DNA from: Mimachlamys varia
Taxonomy: Eukaryota > Mollusca > Bivalvia > Pectinida > Pectinidae
Length of the DNA: 64,000 nucleotides
Direction: 5' to 3'
Assembly: GCA_947623455.1 (NCBI GenBank)
Contig: OX392532.1
Location: forward strand, 45,573,058-45,637,057
The position numbers were made by a program, and so were the translations under genes. Positions 27,300 to 43,326 of the stretch are shown here, piece by piece; position 1 is the first letter of the stretch, and every line of letters begins with the position of its first letter. Under the pieces are notes generated by a model. The model saw only the letters and a list, made by a program, of their open reading frames with translations, made no database searches and was not told the DNA's origin.

Positions 27300-29660
27300 A
27301 GATAATGTACTACATATTGATAACACTAGACACTGTACTACATATTGATAACACTAGACACTGTACCTATATATTGATAACACTAGACACTGTACTACAT
27401 ATTGATAACACTAGATAATGTACTACATATTGATAACACTAGACACTGTACTACATATTGATAACACTAGGCACTGTACCTATATATTGATAACACTAGA
27501 CACTGTACCTATATATTGATAACACTGGACACTGTACTACATATTGATAACAGTAGACACTGTACCTATATATTGATAACACTAGACACTGTACTACATA
27601 TTGATAACACTAGACACTGTACCTATATATTGATAACACTAGATACTGTACTACATATTGATAACACAAGATACTGTACTACATTTTGATAACACTAGAC
27701 ACTGCACTACATATTGACAACACTAGACACTGTACTATATATTGATAACACTAGACACTGTACTACATATTGATAACACTAGACACTGTACCTATATATT
27801 GATACCACTAGATACTGTACCTATATATTGATAACACTAGATACTGTACCTATATATTGATAACACTAGACACTGTACTAATTATTGATAACACTAGATA
27901 CTGTACCTATATATTGATAACACTAGATACTGTACTACATATTGATAACACTAGACACTGTACTACATATTGATAACACTAGATACTGTTCTACATATTG
28001 ATAACACTAGACACTGTACCTATATATTGATAACACAAGATACTGTACTACATTTTGATAACACTAGACACTGTACTACATATTGATAACACTAGACACT
28101 GTACTACATATTGATAACACTAGATACTGTACCTATATATTGATAACACTAGAAACTGTACTACATATTGATAACACTAGATACTGAACCTATATATTGA
28201 TAACACAAGATACTGTACTACATTTTGATAACACTAGACACTGTACTACATATTGATAACACTAGACACTGTACTACATATTGATAACACTAGATACTGT
28301 ACTACATATTGATAACACTAGACACTGTACCTATATATTGATAACACAAGATACTGTACTACGTTTTGATAACACTAGATACTGTACTACATATTGATAA
28401 CACTAGACACTGTACTATATATTGATAACACAAGATACTGTACTACATTTTGATAACACTAGACACTGTACTACATATTGATAACACTAGACACTGTACC
28501 TATATATTGATAACACTAGATACTGTACTACGAATTGATAACACTAGACACCGTACTACATATTGATAACACAAGATAATGTACTACATATTGATAACAC
28601 TAGATACTGTTCTACATATTGATAACACTAGACACTGTACCTATATATTGATAACACAAGATACTGTACTACATTTTGATAACACTAGATACTGTACTAC
28701 GAATTGATAACACTAGACACCGTACTACACATTGATAACACAAGATAATGTACTACATATTGATAACACTAGACACTGTACTACATATTGATAACACAAG
28801 ATAATGTATCTATATAATGATAACACTAGATACTGTACTACATATTGATAACACTAGACACTGTACTACATATTGATAACACTAGATACTGTACCTATAT
28901 ATCGCTAACACTAGACACTGTACTATATATTGATAACACTAGATACTGTACCTATATATCGCTAACACTAGACACTGTACTACATATTGATAACACTAGA
29001 TACTGTACCTATATATCGCTAACACTAGACACTGTACTACATATTGATAACACTAGACACTGTACTATATATTGATAACACTAGACACTGTACCTATATA
29101 TTGATAACACTAGATACTGTACTACATATTGATAACACTAGATACTGTACCTATATATCGCTAACACTAGACACTGTACTATATATTGATAACACTAGAC
29201 ACTGTACTACATATTGATAACACTAGATACTGTACCTATATATTGATAACACTAGATACTGTACTACATATTGATAACACTAGATACTGTACCACATATT
29301 AATAACACTAGATACTGTACTATATATTGATAACACTAGATACTGTACCTATATATTGATAACACTAGACACTGAAGTAATTATTGATAACACTAGATAC
29401 TGTACCTATATATTGATAACACTAGATACTGTACTACATATTGATAACACTAGACACTGTACTACATATTGATAACACTAGATACTGTACTACATATTGG
29501 TAACACAAGATACTGTTCCTATATATTGATAACACTAGATACTGTACCTATATATTGATAACACAAGACACTGTACTACATATTGGTAACACAAGATACT
29601 GTACTACATATTGATAACACTAGACACTGTACCTATATATTGATAACACTAAACGCTGTA
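27300..29660. repeat. Large duplicated block of array D, copy 1 (offset 6325)
   Basis: It matches about 33625-35985 at a constant offset of 6325 bp. Markers are the cactaggcac unit (27471 and 33796), cgaattgataac (28531 and 34856), and identical 76-codon frames at 28845-29075 and 35170-35400. Beyond about 29680 the offset drops to 6268, which is one 57-bp dimer less. The aggcac marker also occurs at 31697 and 38536, giving four copies in all. Confidence 0.75.
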
Positions 29661-29889
29661 CTACATATTGATAACACAAGATAATGTACCTATATAATGA
29701 TAACACTAGATACTGTACCTATATATTGGTAACACAAGATACTGTACTACATATTGATAACACTAGACACTGTACCTATATATTGATAACACTAAACGCT
29801 GTACTACATATTGATAACACTAGATACTGTACCTATATATTGATAACACTAGACACTGTACTACATATTGGTAACACAAGATACTGTAC

Positions 29890-30900
29890 CTATATATGGA
29901 TAACAATATATACTGTAATATATATTGATAACACTAGACACTGTACTACATATTGATAACACTAAATACACTACCTACATATTGCTAACACTAGACACTG
30001 TACTATATATTGATAACACTAGATACTGTACCAATATATTGATAACACTAGATACTTTATCTATATATTGATAACACTAGACATTGTACTATATATTGAT
30101 AACACTAGACACTGTACTATATATTGATAACACTAGATACTGTACTATATATTGATAACATTAGATACTGTACTACATATTGATAACACTAGATACTGTA
30201 CCTATATATTGATAACACTAGATACTGTACTACATATTGATAACACTAGATACTGTACTATATATTGATACCAATAGATACTGTACCTTTATATTGATAA
30301 CACTAGACACAGTACTATATATTGATAACACTAGATACTGTACTACATATTGATAACACTAGAAACTGTACCACATATTGATAACACTAGACACGTTACT
30401 ACATATTGATAACACTAGATACCGTACAACATATTGATAACACAAGAAACTGTACTACATATTGAAAACACTATAAACTGTACCTATATATTGCTTACAC
30501 TAAACGCTGTACTATATATTGATAACACTAGATACTGTACTATATATTGATAACAATAGATACTGTACTATATATATATAACACTAGATACTGTACTACA
30601 TATTGATAACACTAGACACTGTACCTATATATTGATAACACTAGATACTGTACTACATATTGATAACACTAGAAAATCTACTTACATATTGATAACACTA
30701 GATACTGTACTACATATTGATAACACTAGACACTAATCTTCATATTGATATCACTAGACACTGTACCTATATATTGGTAACACTAGATACTGTGCTACAT
30801 ATTGATAACACTAGACACTGTACTACATATTGATAACACTCGACACTGTACCATATATTGATAACACTAGATACTGTACTATATATTGATACCACTAGAT
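29890..30900. repeat. Higher-order block of array D, copy 2
   Basis: This carries the same rare-monomer order as 26150-27250; the marker tatatatgga is at 29891. A third copy lies 6268 bp further on. Confidence 0.75.
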
Positions 30901-33624
30901 ACTGTACCTATATATTGATAACACTTAGACACTGTACTACATATTGATAACACTAGATACTGTACTACATATTGATAACACTAGATACTGTACTTATATA
31001 TTGATAACACTAGACACTGTACTACATATTGATAACACTAGACACTGTACTTATATATTGATAACACTAGACACTGTACTACATATTGATAACACTAGAC
31101 ACTGTACCTATATATTGATAACACTAGACACTGTACGTATATATTGATAACACTAGACACTGTACTACATATTGATAACACTAGATAATGTACTTATATA
31201 TTGATAACACTAGACACTGTACTACATATTGATAACACTAGACACTGTACCTATATATTGATAACACTAGACACTGTACGTATATATTGATAACACTAGA
31301 CACTGTACCTATATATTGATAACACTAGACACTGTACGTATATATTGATAACACTAGATACTGTACTACATATTGATAACACTAGATAATGTACGACATA
31401 TTGATAACAGTAGACACTGTACCTATATATTGATAACACTAGACACTGTACTACATATTGATAACACTAGACACTGTACCTATATATTGATAACACTAGA
31501 CACTGTACTACATATTGATAACACTAGATAATGTACTACATATTGATAACACTAGACACTGTACTACATATTGATAACACTAGACACTGTACCTATATAT
31601 TGATAACACTAGACACTGTACTACATATTGATAACACTAGATAATGTACTACATATTGATAACACTAGACACTGTACTACATATTGATAACACTAGGCAC
31701 TGTACCTATATATTGATAACACTAGACACTGTACCTATATATTGATAACACTGGACACTGTACTACATATTGATAACAGTAGACACTGTACCTATATATT
31801 GATAACACTAGACACTGTACTACATATTGATAACACTAGACACTGTACCTATATATTGATAACACTAGATACTGTACTACATATTGATAACACAAGATAC
31901 TGTACTACATTTTGATAACACTAGACACTGCACTACATATTGACAACACTAGACACTGTACTATATATTGATAACACTAGACACTGTACTACATATTGAT
32001 AACACTAGACACTGTACCTATATATTGATACCACTAGATACTGTACCTATATATTGATAACACTAGATACTGTACCTATATATTGATAACACTAGACACT
32101 GTACTAATTATTGATAACACTAGATACTGTACCTATATATTGATAACACTAGATACTGTACTACATATTGATAACACTAGACACTGTACTACATATTGAT
32201 AACACTAGATACTGTTCTACATATTGATAACACTAGACACTGTACCTATATATTGATAACACAAGATACTGTACTACATTTTGATAACACTAGACACTGT
32301 ACTACATATTGATAACACTAGACACTGTACTACATATTGATAACACTAGATACTGTACCTATATATTGATAACACTAGAAACTGTACTACATATTGATAA
32401 CACTAGATACTGTACCTATATATTGATAACACAAGATACTGTACTACATTTTGATAACACTAGACACTGTACTACATATTGATAACACTAGACACTGTAC
32501 TACATATTGATAACACTAGATACTGTACTACATATTGATAACACTAGACACTGTACCTATATATTGATAACACAAGATACTGTACTACGTTTTGATAACA
32601 CTAGATACTGTACTACATATTGATAACACTAGACACTGTACTATATATTGATAACACAAGATACTGTACTACATTTTGATAACACTAGACACTGTACTAC
32701 ATATTGATAACACTAGACACTGTACCTATATATTGATAACACTAGACACTGTACCTATATACTGATAACACTAGACACTGTACTACATATTGATAACATT
32801 AGATACTGTACCTATATATTGATAACACTAAACACTGTACTATATATTGATAACACTAGACACTGTACTGCATATTGATAACACTAGACACTGTACCTAT
32901 ATATTGATAACACTAGATACTGTACTACGAATTGATAACACTAGACACTGTACTACATATTGATAACACAAGATAATGTATCTATATAATGATAACACTA
33001 GATACTGTACTACATATTGATAACACTAGACACTGTACTACATATTGATAACACAAGATAATGTATCTATATAATGATAACACTAGATACTGTACCTATA
33101 TATTGGTAATACTAGATACTGTACCTATATATTGGTAACACTAGATACTGTACTACATATTGATAACACTAGACACTGTACCAATATATTGGTAATACTA
33201 GATACTAAACCTATATATTGGTAACACTAGATACTGTACTGCATATTGATAACACTAGACACTGTACAACATATTGATAACACTAGACACTGTACTACAT
33301 ATTGATAACACTGGACACTGTACTACATATTGATAACAGTAGATACTGTACCTATATATTGATAACACTAGACACTGTACTACATATTGATAACACTAGA
33401 TACTGTACCTATATATTGATAACACTAGATACTGTACTACATATTGATAACACTAGATACTGTACCTATATATTGATAACACTAGACACTGTACTACATA
33501 TTGATAACACTAGACACTGTACTATATATTGATAACACAAGATACTGTACTATATATTGCTAACAGTAGATACTGTACCTATATATTGATAACACTAGAC
33601 ACTGTACTACATATTGATAACACT

Positions 33625-35985
33625 AGATACTGTACCACATATTGATAACACTAGACACTGTACTACATATTGATAACACTAGACACTGTACCTATATATT
33701 GATAACACTAGACACTGTACTACATATTGATAACACTAGATAATGTACTACATATTGATAACACTAGACACTGTACTACATATTGATAACACTAGGCACT
33801 GTACCTATATATTGATAACACTAGACACTGTACCTATATATTGATAACACTGGACACTGTACTACATATTGATAACAGTAGACACTGTACCTATATATTG
33901 ATAACACTAGACACTGTACTACATATTGATAACACTAGACACTGTACCTATATATTGATAACACTAGATACTGTACTACATATTGATAACACAAGATACT
34001 GTACTACATTTTGATAACACTAGACACTGCACTACATATTGACAACACTAGACACTGTACTATATATTGATAACACTAGACACTGTACTACATATTGATA
34101 ACACTAGACACTGTACCTATATATTGATACCACTAGATACTGTACCTATATATTGATAACACTAGATACTGTACCTATATATTGATAACACTAGACTCTG
34201 TACTAATTATTGATAACACTAGATACTGTACCTATATATTGATAACACTAGATACTGTACTACATATTGATAACACTAGACACTGTACTACATATTGATA
34301 ACACTAGATACTGTTCTACATATTGATAACACTAGACACTGTACCTATATATTGATAACACAAGATACTGTACTACATTTTGATAACACTAGACACTGTA
34401 CTACATATTGATAACACTAGACACTGTACTACATATTGATAACACTAGATACTGTACCTATATATTGATAACACTAGAAACTGTACTACATATTGATAAC
34501 ACTAGATACTGTACCTATATATTGATAACACAAGATACTGTACTACATTTTGATAACACTAGACACTGTACTACATATTGATAACACTAGACACTGTACT
34601 ACATATTGATAACACTAGATACTGTACTACATATTGATAACACTAGACACTGTACCTATATATTGATAACACAAGATACTGTACTACGTTTTGATAACAC
34701 TAGATACTGTACTACATATTGATAACACTAGACACTGTACTATATATTGATAACACAAGATACTGTACTACATTTTGATAACACTAGACACTGTACTACA
34801 TATTGATAACACTAGACACTGTACCTATATATTGATAACACTAGATACTGTACTACGAATTGATAACACTAGACACCGTACTACATATTGATAACACAAG
34901 ATAATGTACTACATATTGATAACACTAGATACTGTTCTACATATTGATAACACTAGACACTGTACCTATATATTGATAACACAAGATACTGTACTACATT
35001 TTGATAACACTAGATACTGTACTACGAATTGATAACACTAGACACCGTACTACACATTGATAACACAAGATAATGTACTACATATTGATAACACTAGACA
35101 CTGTACTACATATTGATAACACAAGATAATGTATCTATATAATGATAACACTAGATACTGTACTACATATTGATAACACTAGACACTGTACTACATATTG
35201 ATAACACTAGATACTGTACCTATATATCGCTAACACTAGACACTGTACTATATATTGATAACACTAGATACTGTACCTATATATCGCTAACACTAGACAC
35301 TGTACTACATATTGATAACACTAGATACTGTACCTATATATCGCTAACACTAGACACTGTACTACATATTGATAACACTAGACACTGTACTATATATTGA
35401 TAACACTAGACACTGTACCTATATATTGATAACACTAGATACTGTACTACATATTGATAACACTAGATACTGTACCTATATATCGCTAACACTAGACACT
35501 GTACTATATATTGATAACACTAGACACTGTACTACATATTGATAACACTAGATACTGTACCTATATATTGATAACACTAGATACTGTACTACATATTGAT
35601 AACACTAGATACTGTACCACATATTAATAACACTAGATACTGTACTATATATTGATAACACTAGATACTGTACCTATATATTGATAACACTAGACACTGA
35701 AGTAATTATTGATAACACTAGATACTGTACCTATATATTGATAACACTAGATACTGTACTACATATTGATAACACTAGACACTGTACTACATATTGATAA
35801 CACTAGATACTGTACTACATATTGGTAACACAAGATACTGTTCCTATATATTGATAACACTAGATACTGTACCTATATATTGATAACACAAGACACTGTA
35901 CTACATATTGGTAACACAAGATACTGTACTACATATTGATAACACTAGACACTGTACCTATATATTGATAACACTAAACGCTGTA
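33625..35985. repeat. Large duplicated block of array D, copy 2
   Basis: This is the partner of 27300-29660 at offset 6325. The near-identity over more than 2 kb, including rare variants, points to recent block duplication. Confidence 0.75.
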
Positions 35986-36157
35986 CTATCTATTGATAAC
36001 ACTAGATACTGTTCCTATATATTGATAACACTAGACACTGTACTACATATTGATAACACTATATACTGTACCTATATATTGGTAATACTAGATACTGTAC
36101 CTATATATTGGTAACACTAGATACTGTACTACATATTGATAACACTAGATACTGTAC

Positions 36158-37170
36158 CTATATATGGATAACAATATATACTGTAATATATATTGATAAC
36201 ACTAGACACTGTACTACATATTGATAACACTAGATACACTACCTACATATTGCTAACACTAGACACTGTACTATATATTGATAACACTAGATACTGTACC
36301 AATATATTGATAACACTAGATACTTTATCTATATATTGATAACACTAGACATTGTACTATATATTGATAACACTAGACACTGTACTATATATTGATAACA
36401 CTAGATACTGTACTATATATTGATAACATTAGATACTGTACTACATATTGATAACACTAGATACTGTACCTATATATTGATAACACTAGATACTGTACTA
36501 CATATTGCTAACACTAGATACTGTACTATATATTGATACCAATAGATACTGTACCTTTATATTGATAACACTAGACACAGTACTATATATTGATAACACT
36601 AGATACTGTACTACATATTGATAACACTAGAAACTGTACCACATATTGATAACACTAGACACGTTACTACATATTGATAACACTAGAAACCGTACTACAT
36701 ATTGATAACACAAGAAACTGTACTACATATTGAAAACACTATAAACTGTACCTATATATTGCTTACACTAAACGCTGTACTATATATTGATAACACTAGA
36801 TACTGTACTATATATTGATAACAATAGATACTGTACTATATATATATAACACTAGATACTGTACTACATATTGATAACACTAGACACTGTACCTATATAT
36901 TGATAACACTAGATACTGTACTACATATTGATAACACTAGAAAATCTACTTACATATTGATAACACTAGATACTGTACTACATATTGATAACACTAGACA
37001 CTAATCTTCATATTGATATCACTAGACACTGTACCTATATATTGGTAACACTAGATACTGTGCTACATATTGATAACACTAGACACTGTACTACATATTG
37101 ATAACACTCGACACTGTACCATATATTGATAACACTAGATACTGTACTATATATTGATACCACTAGATAC
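36158..37170. repeat. Higher-order block of array D, copy 3
   Basis: This is the third copy of the rare-monomer string; the marker tatatatgga is at 36159, exactly 6268 bp after copy 2. Confidence 0.75.
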
Positions 37171-40100
37171 TGTACCTATATATTGATAACACTTAGACAC
37201 TGTACTACATATTGATAACACTAGATACTGTACTACATATTGATAACACTAGATACTGTACTTATATATTGATAACACTAGACACTGTACTACATATTGA
37301 TAACACTAGACACTGTACTTATATATTGATAACACTAGACACTGTACTACATATTGATAACACTAGACACTGTACCTATATATTGATAACACTAGACACT
37401 GTACGTATATATTGATAACACTAGACACTGTACTACATATTGATAACACTAGATAATGTACTTATATATTGATAACACTAGACACTGTACTACATATTGA
37501 TAACACTAGACACTGTACCTATATATTGATAACACTAGACACTGTACGTATATATTGATAACACTAGACACTGTACCTATATATTGATAACACTAGACAC
37601 TGTACGTATATATTGATAACACTAGATACTGTACTACATATTGATAACACTAGATAATGTACGACATATTGATAACAGTAGACACTGTACCTATATATTG
37701 ATAACACTAGACACTGTACTACATATTGATAACACTAGACACTGTACCTATATATTGATAACACTAGACACTGTACTACATATTGATAACACTAGATAAT
37801 GTACTACATATTGATAACACTAGACACTGTACTACATATTGATAACACTAGACACTGTACCTATATATTGATAACACTAGACACTGTACGTATATATTGA
37901 TAACACTAGACACTGTACCTATATATTGATAACACTAGACACTGTACGTATATATTGATAACACTAGATACTGTACTACATATTGATAACACTAGATAAT
38001 GTACGACATATTGATAACACTAGATAATGTACTTATATATTGATAACACTAGACACTGTACTACATATTGATAACACTAGACACTGTACCTATATATTGA
38101 TAACACTAGACACTGTACGTATATATTGATAACACTAGACACTGTACCTATATATTGATAACACTAGACACTGTACGTATATATTGATAACACTAGATAC
38201 TGTACTACATATTGATAACACTAGATAATGTACGACATATTGATAACAGTAGACACTGTACCTATATATTGATAACACTAGACACTGTACTACATATTGA
38301 TAACACTAGACACTGTACCTATATATTGATAACACTAGACACTGTACTACATATTGATAACACTAGATAATGTACTACATATTGATAACACTAGACACTG
38401 TACTACATATTGATAACACTAGACACTGTACCTATATATTGATAACACTAGACACTGTACTACATATTGATAACACTAGATAATGTACTACATATTGATA
38501 ACACTAGACACTGTACTACATATTGATAACACTAGGCACTGTACCTATATATTGATAACACTAGACACTGTACCTATATATTGATAACACTGGACACTGT
38601 ACTACATATTGATAACAGTAGACACTGTACCTATATATTGATAACACTAGACACTGTACTACATATTGATAACACTAGACACTGTACCTATATATTGATA
38701 ACACTAGATACTGTACTACATATTGATAACACAAGATACTGTACTACATTTTGATAACACTAGACACTGCACTACATATTGACAACACTAGACACTGTAC
38801 TATATATTGATAACACTAGACACTGTACTACATATTGATAACACTAGACACTGTACCTATATATTGATACCACTAGATACTGTACCTATATATTGATAAC
38901 ACTAGATACTGTACCTATATATTGATAACACTAGACACTGTACTAATTATTGATAACACTAGATACTGTACCTATATATTGATAACACTAGATACTGTAC
39001 TACATATTGATAACACTAGACACTGTACTACATATTGATAACACTAGATACTGTTCTACATATTGATAACACTAGACACTGTACCTATATATTGATAACA
39101 CAAGATACTGTACCTATATATTGATAACACAAGATACTGTACTACGTTTTGATAACACTAGATACTGTACTACATATTGATAACACTAGACACTGTACTA
39201 TATATTGATAACACAAGATACTGTACTACATTTTGATAACACTAGACACTGTACTACATATTGATAACACTAGACACTGTACCTATATATTGATAACACT
39301 AGACACTGTACCTATATATTGATAACACTAGACACTGTACTACATATTGATAACACTAGATACTGTACCTATATATTGATAACACTAAACACTGTACTAT
39401 ATATTGATAACACTAGACACTGTACTACATATTGATAACACTAGACACTGTACCTATATATTGATAACACTAGATACTGTACTACGAATTGATAACACTA
39501 GACACCGTACTACATATTCATAACACAAGATAATGTACTACATATTGATAACACTAGACACTGTACTACATATTGATAACACAAGATAATGTATCTATAT
39601 AATGATGACACTAGATACTGTACTACATATTGATAACACTAGACACTGTACTACATATTGATAACACAAGATAATGTATCTATATAATGATAACACTAGA
39701 TACTGTACCTATATATTGGTAATACTAGATACTGTACCTATATATTGGTAACACTAGATACTGTACTACATATTGATAACACTAGACACTGTACCAATAT
39801 ATTGGTAATACTAGATACTAAACCTATATATTGGTAACACTAGATACTGTACTGCATATTGATAACACTAGACACTGTACAACATATTGATAACACTAGA
39901 CACTGTACTACATATTGATAACACTGGACACTGTACTACATATTGATAACAGTAGATACTGTACCTATATATTGATAACACTAGACACTGTACTACATAT
40001 TGATAACACTAGATACTGTACCTATATATTGATAACACTAGATACTGTACTACATATTGATAACACTAGATACTGTACCTATATATTGATAACACTAGAC

Positions 40101-40611
40101 ACTGTACTACATATTGATAACACTAGACACTGTACTATATATTGATAACACAAGATACTGTACTATATATTGCTAACAGTAGATACTGTACCTATATATT
40201 GATAACACTAGACACTGTACTACATATTGATAACACTAGATACTGTACCACATATTGATAACACTAGACACTGTACCACATATTGATAACACTAGACACT
40301 GTTCTATATATTGATAACACTAGATACTGTACTATATATTGATAACACTAGATACTGTACGTATATATTGATAACACTAGACCCTGTACGTATATATTGA
40401 TAATTACACTAGACACTGTACGTATATATTGATAACACTAGATACTTTACGTATATATTGATAACACTAGACACTGTACGTATATATTGATAATAACACT
40501 AGACACTGTACGTATATATTGATAACACTAGATACTTTACGTATATATTGATAACACTAGACACTTTACTACATATTGATAGCATTAAACAGTGTATCTA
40601 CATTTTTATAA

Positions 40612-41189
40612 AACTAGGCATTGATCCATATTGTAATACAAAATAACTCCACAATAAACAACTATGGCACAAGGCATGGACCCATATATTAAGGACACTT
40701 GTATTATCATTCTTTTTGTTAAAATACAAATGAAAAAAATATGTGTTGTTTTCTTTCAGGGGAGAGTGGGGGCAGATTTTTGATAATTTCCTAATATTTC
40801 GTTATTCCGCGTGCTTTCGCTAAGACGACTCCCAAGTTATCCTAATATGGCTTTCCGGTTGTCTAGTGAATCCGGAAATGAGATATTTCCTGAGAAATAT
40901 GTCACGTGGTCTAACGGGAAATACATTACATGGTATTTCCGTGCTGTCTTAGGCTGACGAGAACTAGGCCACTATCAGTGTGTAATGAGTCGTGTACGGA
41001 AGGGGCGGTACCTTGCCGAACCGACTACTGAGCGGATGTTGTCTGGTAGAAAATTGCAAGCTGGTAATATTGAAGCTAAACGGTAACAGAAGTGTTTGTT
41101 ACGTGCTAAAATACTTACCTTATTGTATTTAGACTTTCAAAATGCTAACACAGATGTAACCATATAAAGCGGTGCTGTGATTAACATTC
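40612..41189. other. Unique flank between array D and LINE relic
   Basis: AT-rich non-repetitive DNA with no convincing frame. A short inverted repeat is present: GGAAATAC at 40917-40924 and GTATTTCC at 40933-40940. It lies close to a CACGTG at about 40902 and a tccggaaatgagatatttcc stretch. Nothing else was recognised. Confidence 0.5.
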
Positions 41190-43282
41190 CAGATAGGGAA
41201 ATACAGTTTATAATTGATGATCAGCTACTTTTTGGAAACACTTTTAATGGAGATAAGAGGCAAAAGTATTCCATATCTATCTTTAAGAAGACACAACAAA
41301 CTGCTGCTGAAAATGATCTTATACAAGCAATACACAATATGGAAGAGCAATAACAGGTTAGTCTGGGGAATGAAGAAAGTAAGAAATAGGAGTTGGAAAA
41401 TATTCGACTGGGGAACTTTAAAGAAATTATAATTAGATCTAGAGATAAATGGCAGGAAAAAGAAGAAAAAACAGTTTGTTTTTTTTTTATTTGGAAAATA
41501 GAAATTAAACCTAAAAATGATACCAAAAATACAAAAAGATAAGAACATTACAATTACACAGCAGCAGGATATTCCTGAAGAAGTACGCCTATTTTATGAG
41601 GAGCTATATGAGGAAAATAATGAAATTGATGATACTGAATTAGCTGAATTTCTTCGTACATGTAATGTTTCAAAATTAGATAAAGTTAATAAGTGATGAT
41701 CATACAGAACTTATTTCAGGTAGATACATAGAATACCAGATTAATATATGATATTATGCAGTATGCTGATGAATAAAAAATTCCAGGAATATTATTAATG
41801 ATGGATTTTGAAAAAAACTTTTGATTCCAGGTCTTGGCAATTTATTGATTAAGTTTTTTTTTCAATTTTGGTCTTGATATTAGAAATTGGGTTAAAGTTT
41901 TTCATACCGATGTCACTTCAGCTATTAATCAAGGGAGCAATTTATCATCATTTCTTAAGGTAAAAAGGGGCTGTCGCCAAGGCGACCCACTATCTCCATA
42001 TACTTTCTTACTATGTGTAGAAATACTAGGTATACAAATTAGACACAATAACTATTATAAGGGTAAAGATGTTGATAATACTCCTATTCTCATTTCCCAA
42101 TATGCCGATGATACACCTGTTATATTTGATGGTGCAGAAAGATCTCTGAAAGTATCTGTAGAAGAGCTGAATAGTTTTGCTAAAATTTCAGGTTTAAAAA
42201 TTAACACTGATAAAACACAAGTAGTTGGGATTGGAAGTAAAAGTCATAGTGGAGATACTTTCTTACCAGATTTAAATTTACAATGGGGAAAGACAAAATT
42301 TACACTTCTTAGAATAGAATTTAGCGTAAATTTACATGAGATTCCAAAACTGAATTTTGATCAGAAATTAACTAAATTGAAGAATCTCATTAAGACATGG
42401 AGCAGAAGATCTCTTACTCCAATTGATAGAATATCTCTGATAAAGTCAGAAATGGTACCTCAATTTCATCATTTGTTTATATTATTGCCGGGTCCTGATG
42501 AAATTATTTTGACTTAATTAAATTCATTACTTTTTGTATTTTTATGTAATAGTGAAGTTGATAAAGTAAAGAATAATGTTATAATTCAAAGATATTATGA
42601 TGGGGGGCTAAAAATGGTTAATACAAGAGCGTTTACAGATTCATTAAAACTTGGATGGATCAGGGGTTGTATCACATGTCAGGTAAGTGGCAATCTATCA
42701 TGAAAGTATATACTGATATGCACATGCGTTCAGCTTGTGGAGAAGAACATATTTAATTGTGTCAAAATAGTGTGTAAAATAAATTTCTGGATTGATGTTT
42801 TTAAAGCATGGACAAGATTGAATTAGACAGATGAGGGAAAACATTAAAAACCAGCTGTATTTGGAAAACACCACTTTGGTACAATACAAGCTTGACTATT
42901 GGTAAAAAATCCATATATTTTACAGATCATGGTACAATAGAGGGGGGTCATAAATCATGACTTAGTTAAAGATATTGACTTTCAAACTGTTTATACTTTT
43001 CAAGAATTCATTCCAGCATATCGAATTGATCGCACAATTTTTCTTCAATATTACGGTGTCCTATCCATAATGAAAAAAAATTTATCTACATGTATGAATG
43101 ATTCTAATAGAAGTACAATAATGTACCCCTTTATACCCAGTAACGTTGAAACTTTTTAAAAAAAGATAAAAGGGACAAAAGATGTCTATGACATTTTAGT
43201 TTAAAGATGACGTAACACAGACACATGCTGCACCTCTTAAATTCAGTAATAGATACAGTATGCCGAAAAAATGAACTAAACT

Positions 43283-43326
43283 GCATCATACAGCTGTTTC
43301 GTCCTCCTAGGACTCTTCAGTGATGC
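43283..43326 (-). ncRNA. Hammerhead ribozyme (type I, short stem III)
   Basis: Reading the minus strand from 43326 to 43283 gives every conserved part of a hammerhead. Stem I is GCAUCA (43326-43321) pairing with UGAUGC (43288-43283). The core CUGAAGA (CUGANGA consensus) is at 43320-43314. Stem II is GUCCU-AGG-AGGAC (43313-43301). The core GAAA is at 43300-43297. A very short stem III comes from ACAG/CUGU (43297-43290, self-complementary). The cleavage triplet GUA ends at 43289, just before stem I. Minimal stem III is known from hammerheads in newt satellite DNA, Penelope-like elements and retrozymes, which often act as dimers. Activity is inferred from the motif alone. Confidence 0.85.

Larger units (their letters stand above)
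21443..40611. repeat. Satellite array D, alternating 28/29-bp monomers, about 670 copies
   Basis: The monomer is about tactgtactacatattgata plus acactaga (28 bp). It alternates often with a 29-bp form having cctatatattg or cttatatattg. One of each makes a 57-bp (19-codon) dimer. Plus-strand frames of 60-127 codons (for example 22150-22533) and some minus-strand frames therefore appear where alternation is regular, and stop where it slips. Variants include tatatatcgctaac, attggtaac, acaagataatg, tagacatgtattg and taattattg. The last 200 bp (about 40370-40570) use a gtacgtat variant with gataattacac and gataataacac inserts. The array decays out by about 40611. It contains no gene. Confidence 0.97.

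Noticed and set aside
41214..41548. Plus 41214-41432 and minus 41221-41526 and 41225-41548 frames
   Set aside because: They lie out of frame over the LINE relic, whose true frame here reads the RSRDKWQEKEEK segment.
42698..42889. 63-codon minus-strand frame
   Set aside because: It is antisense to the LINE C-terminal region (FWIDVFKAW) and has no independent support.
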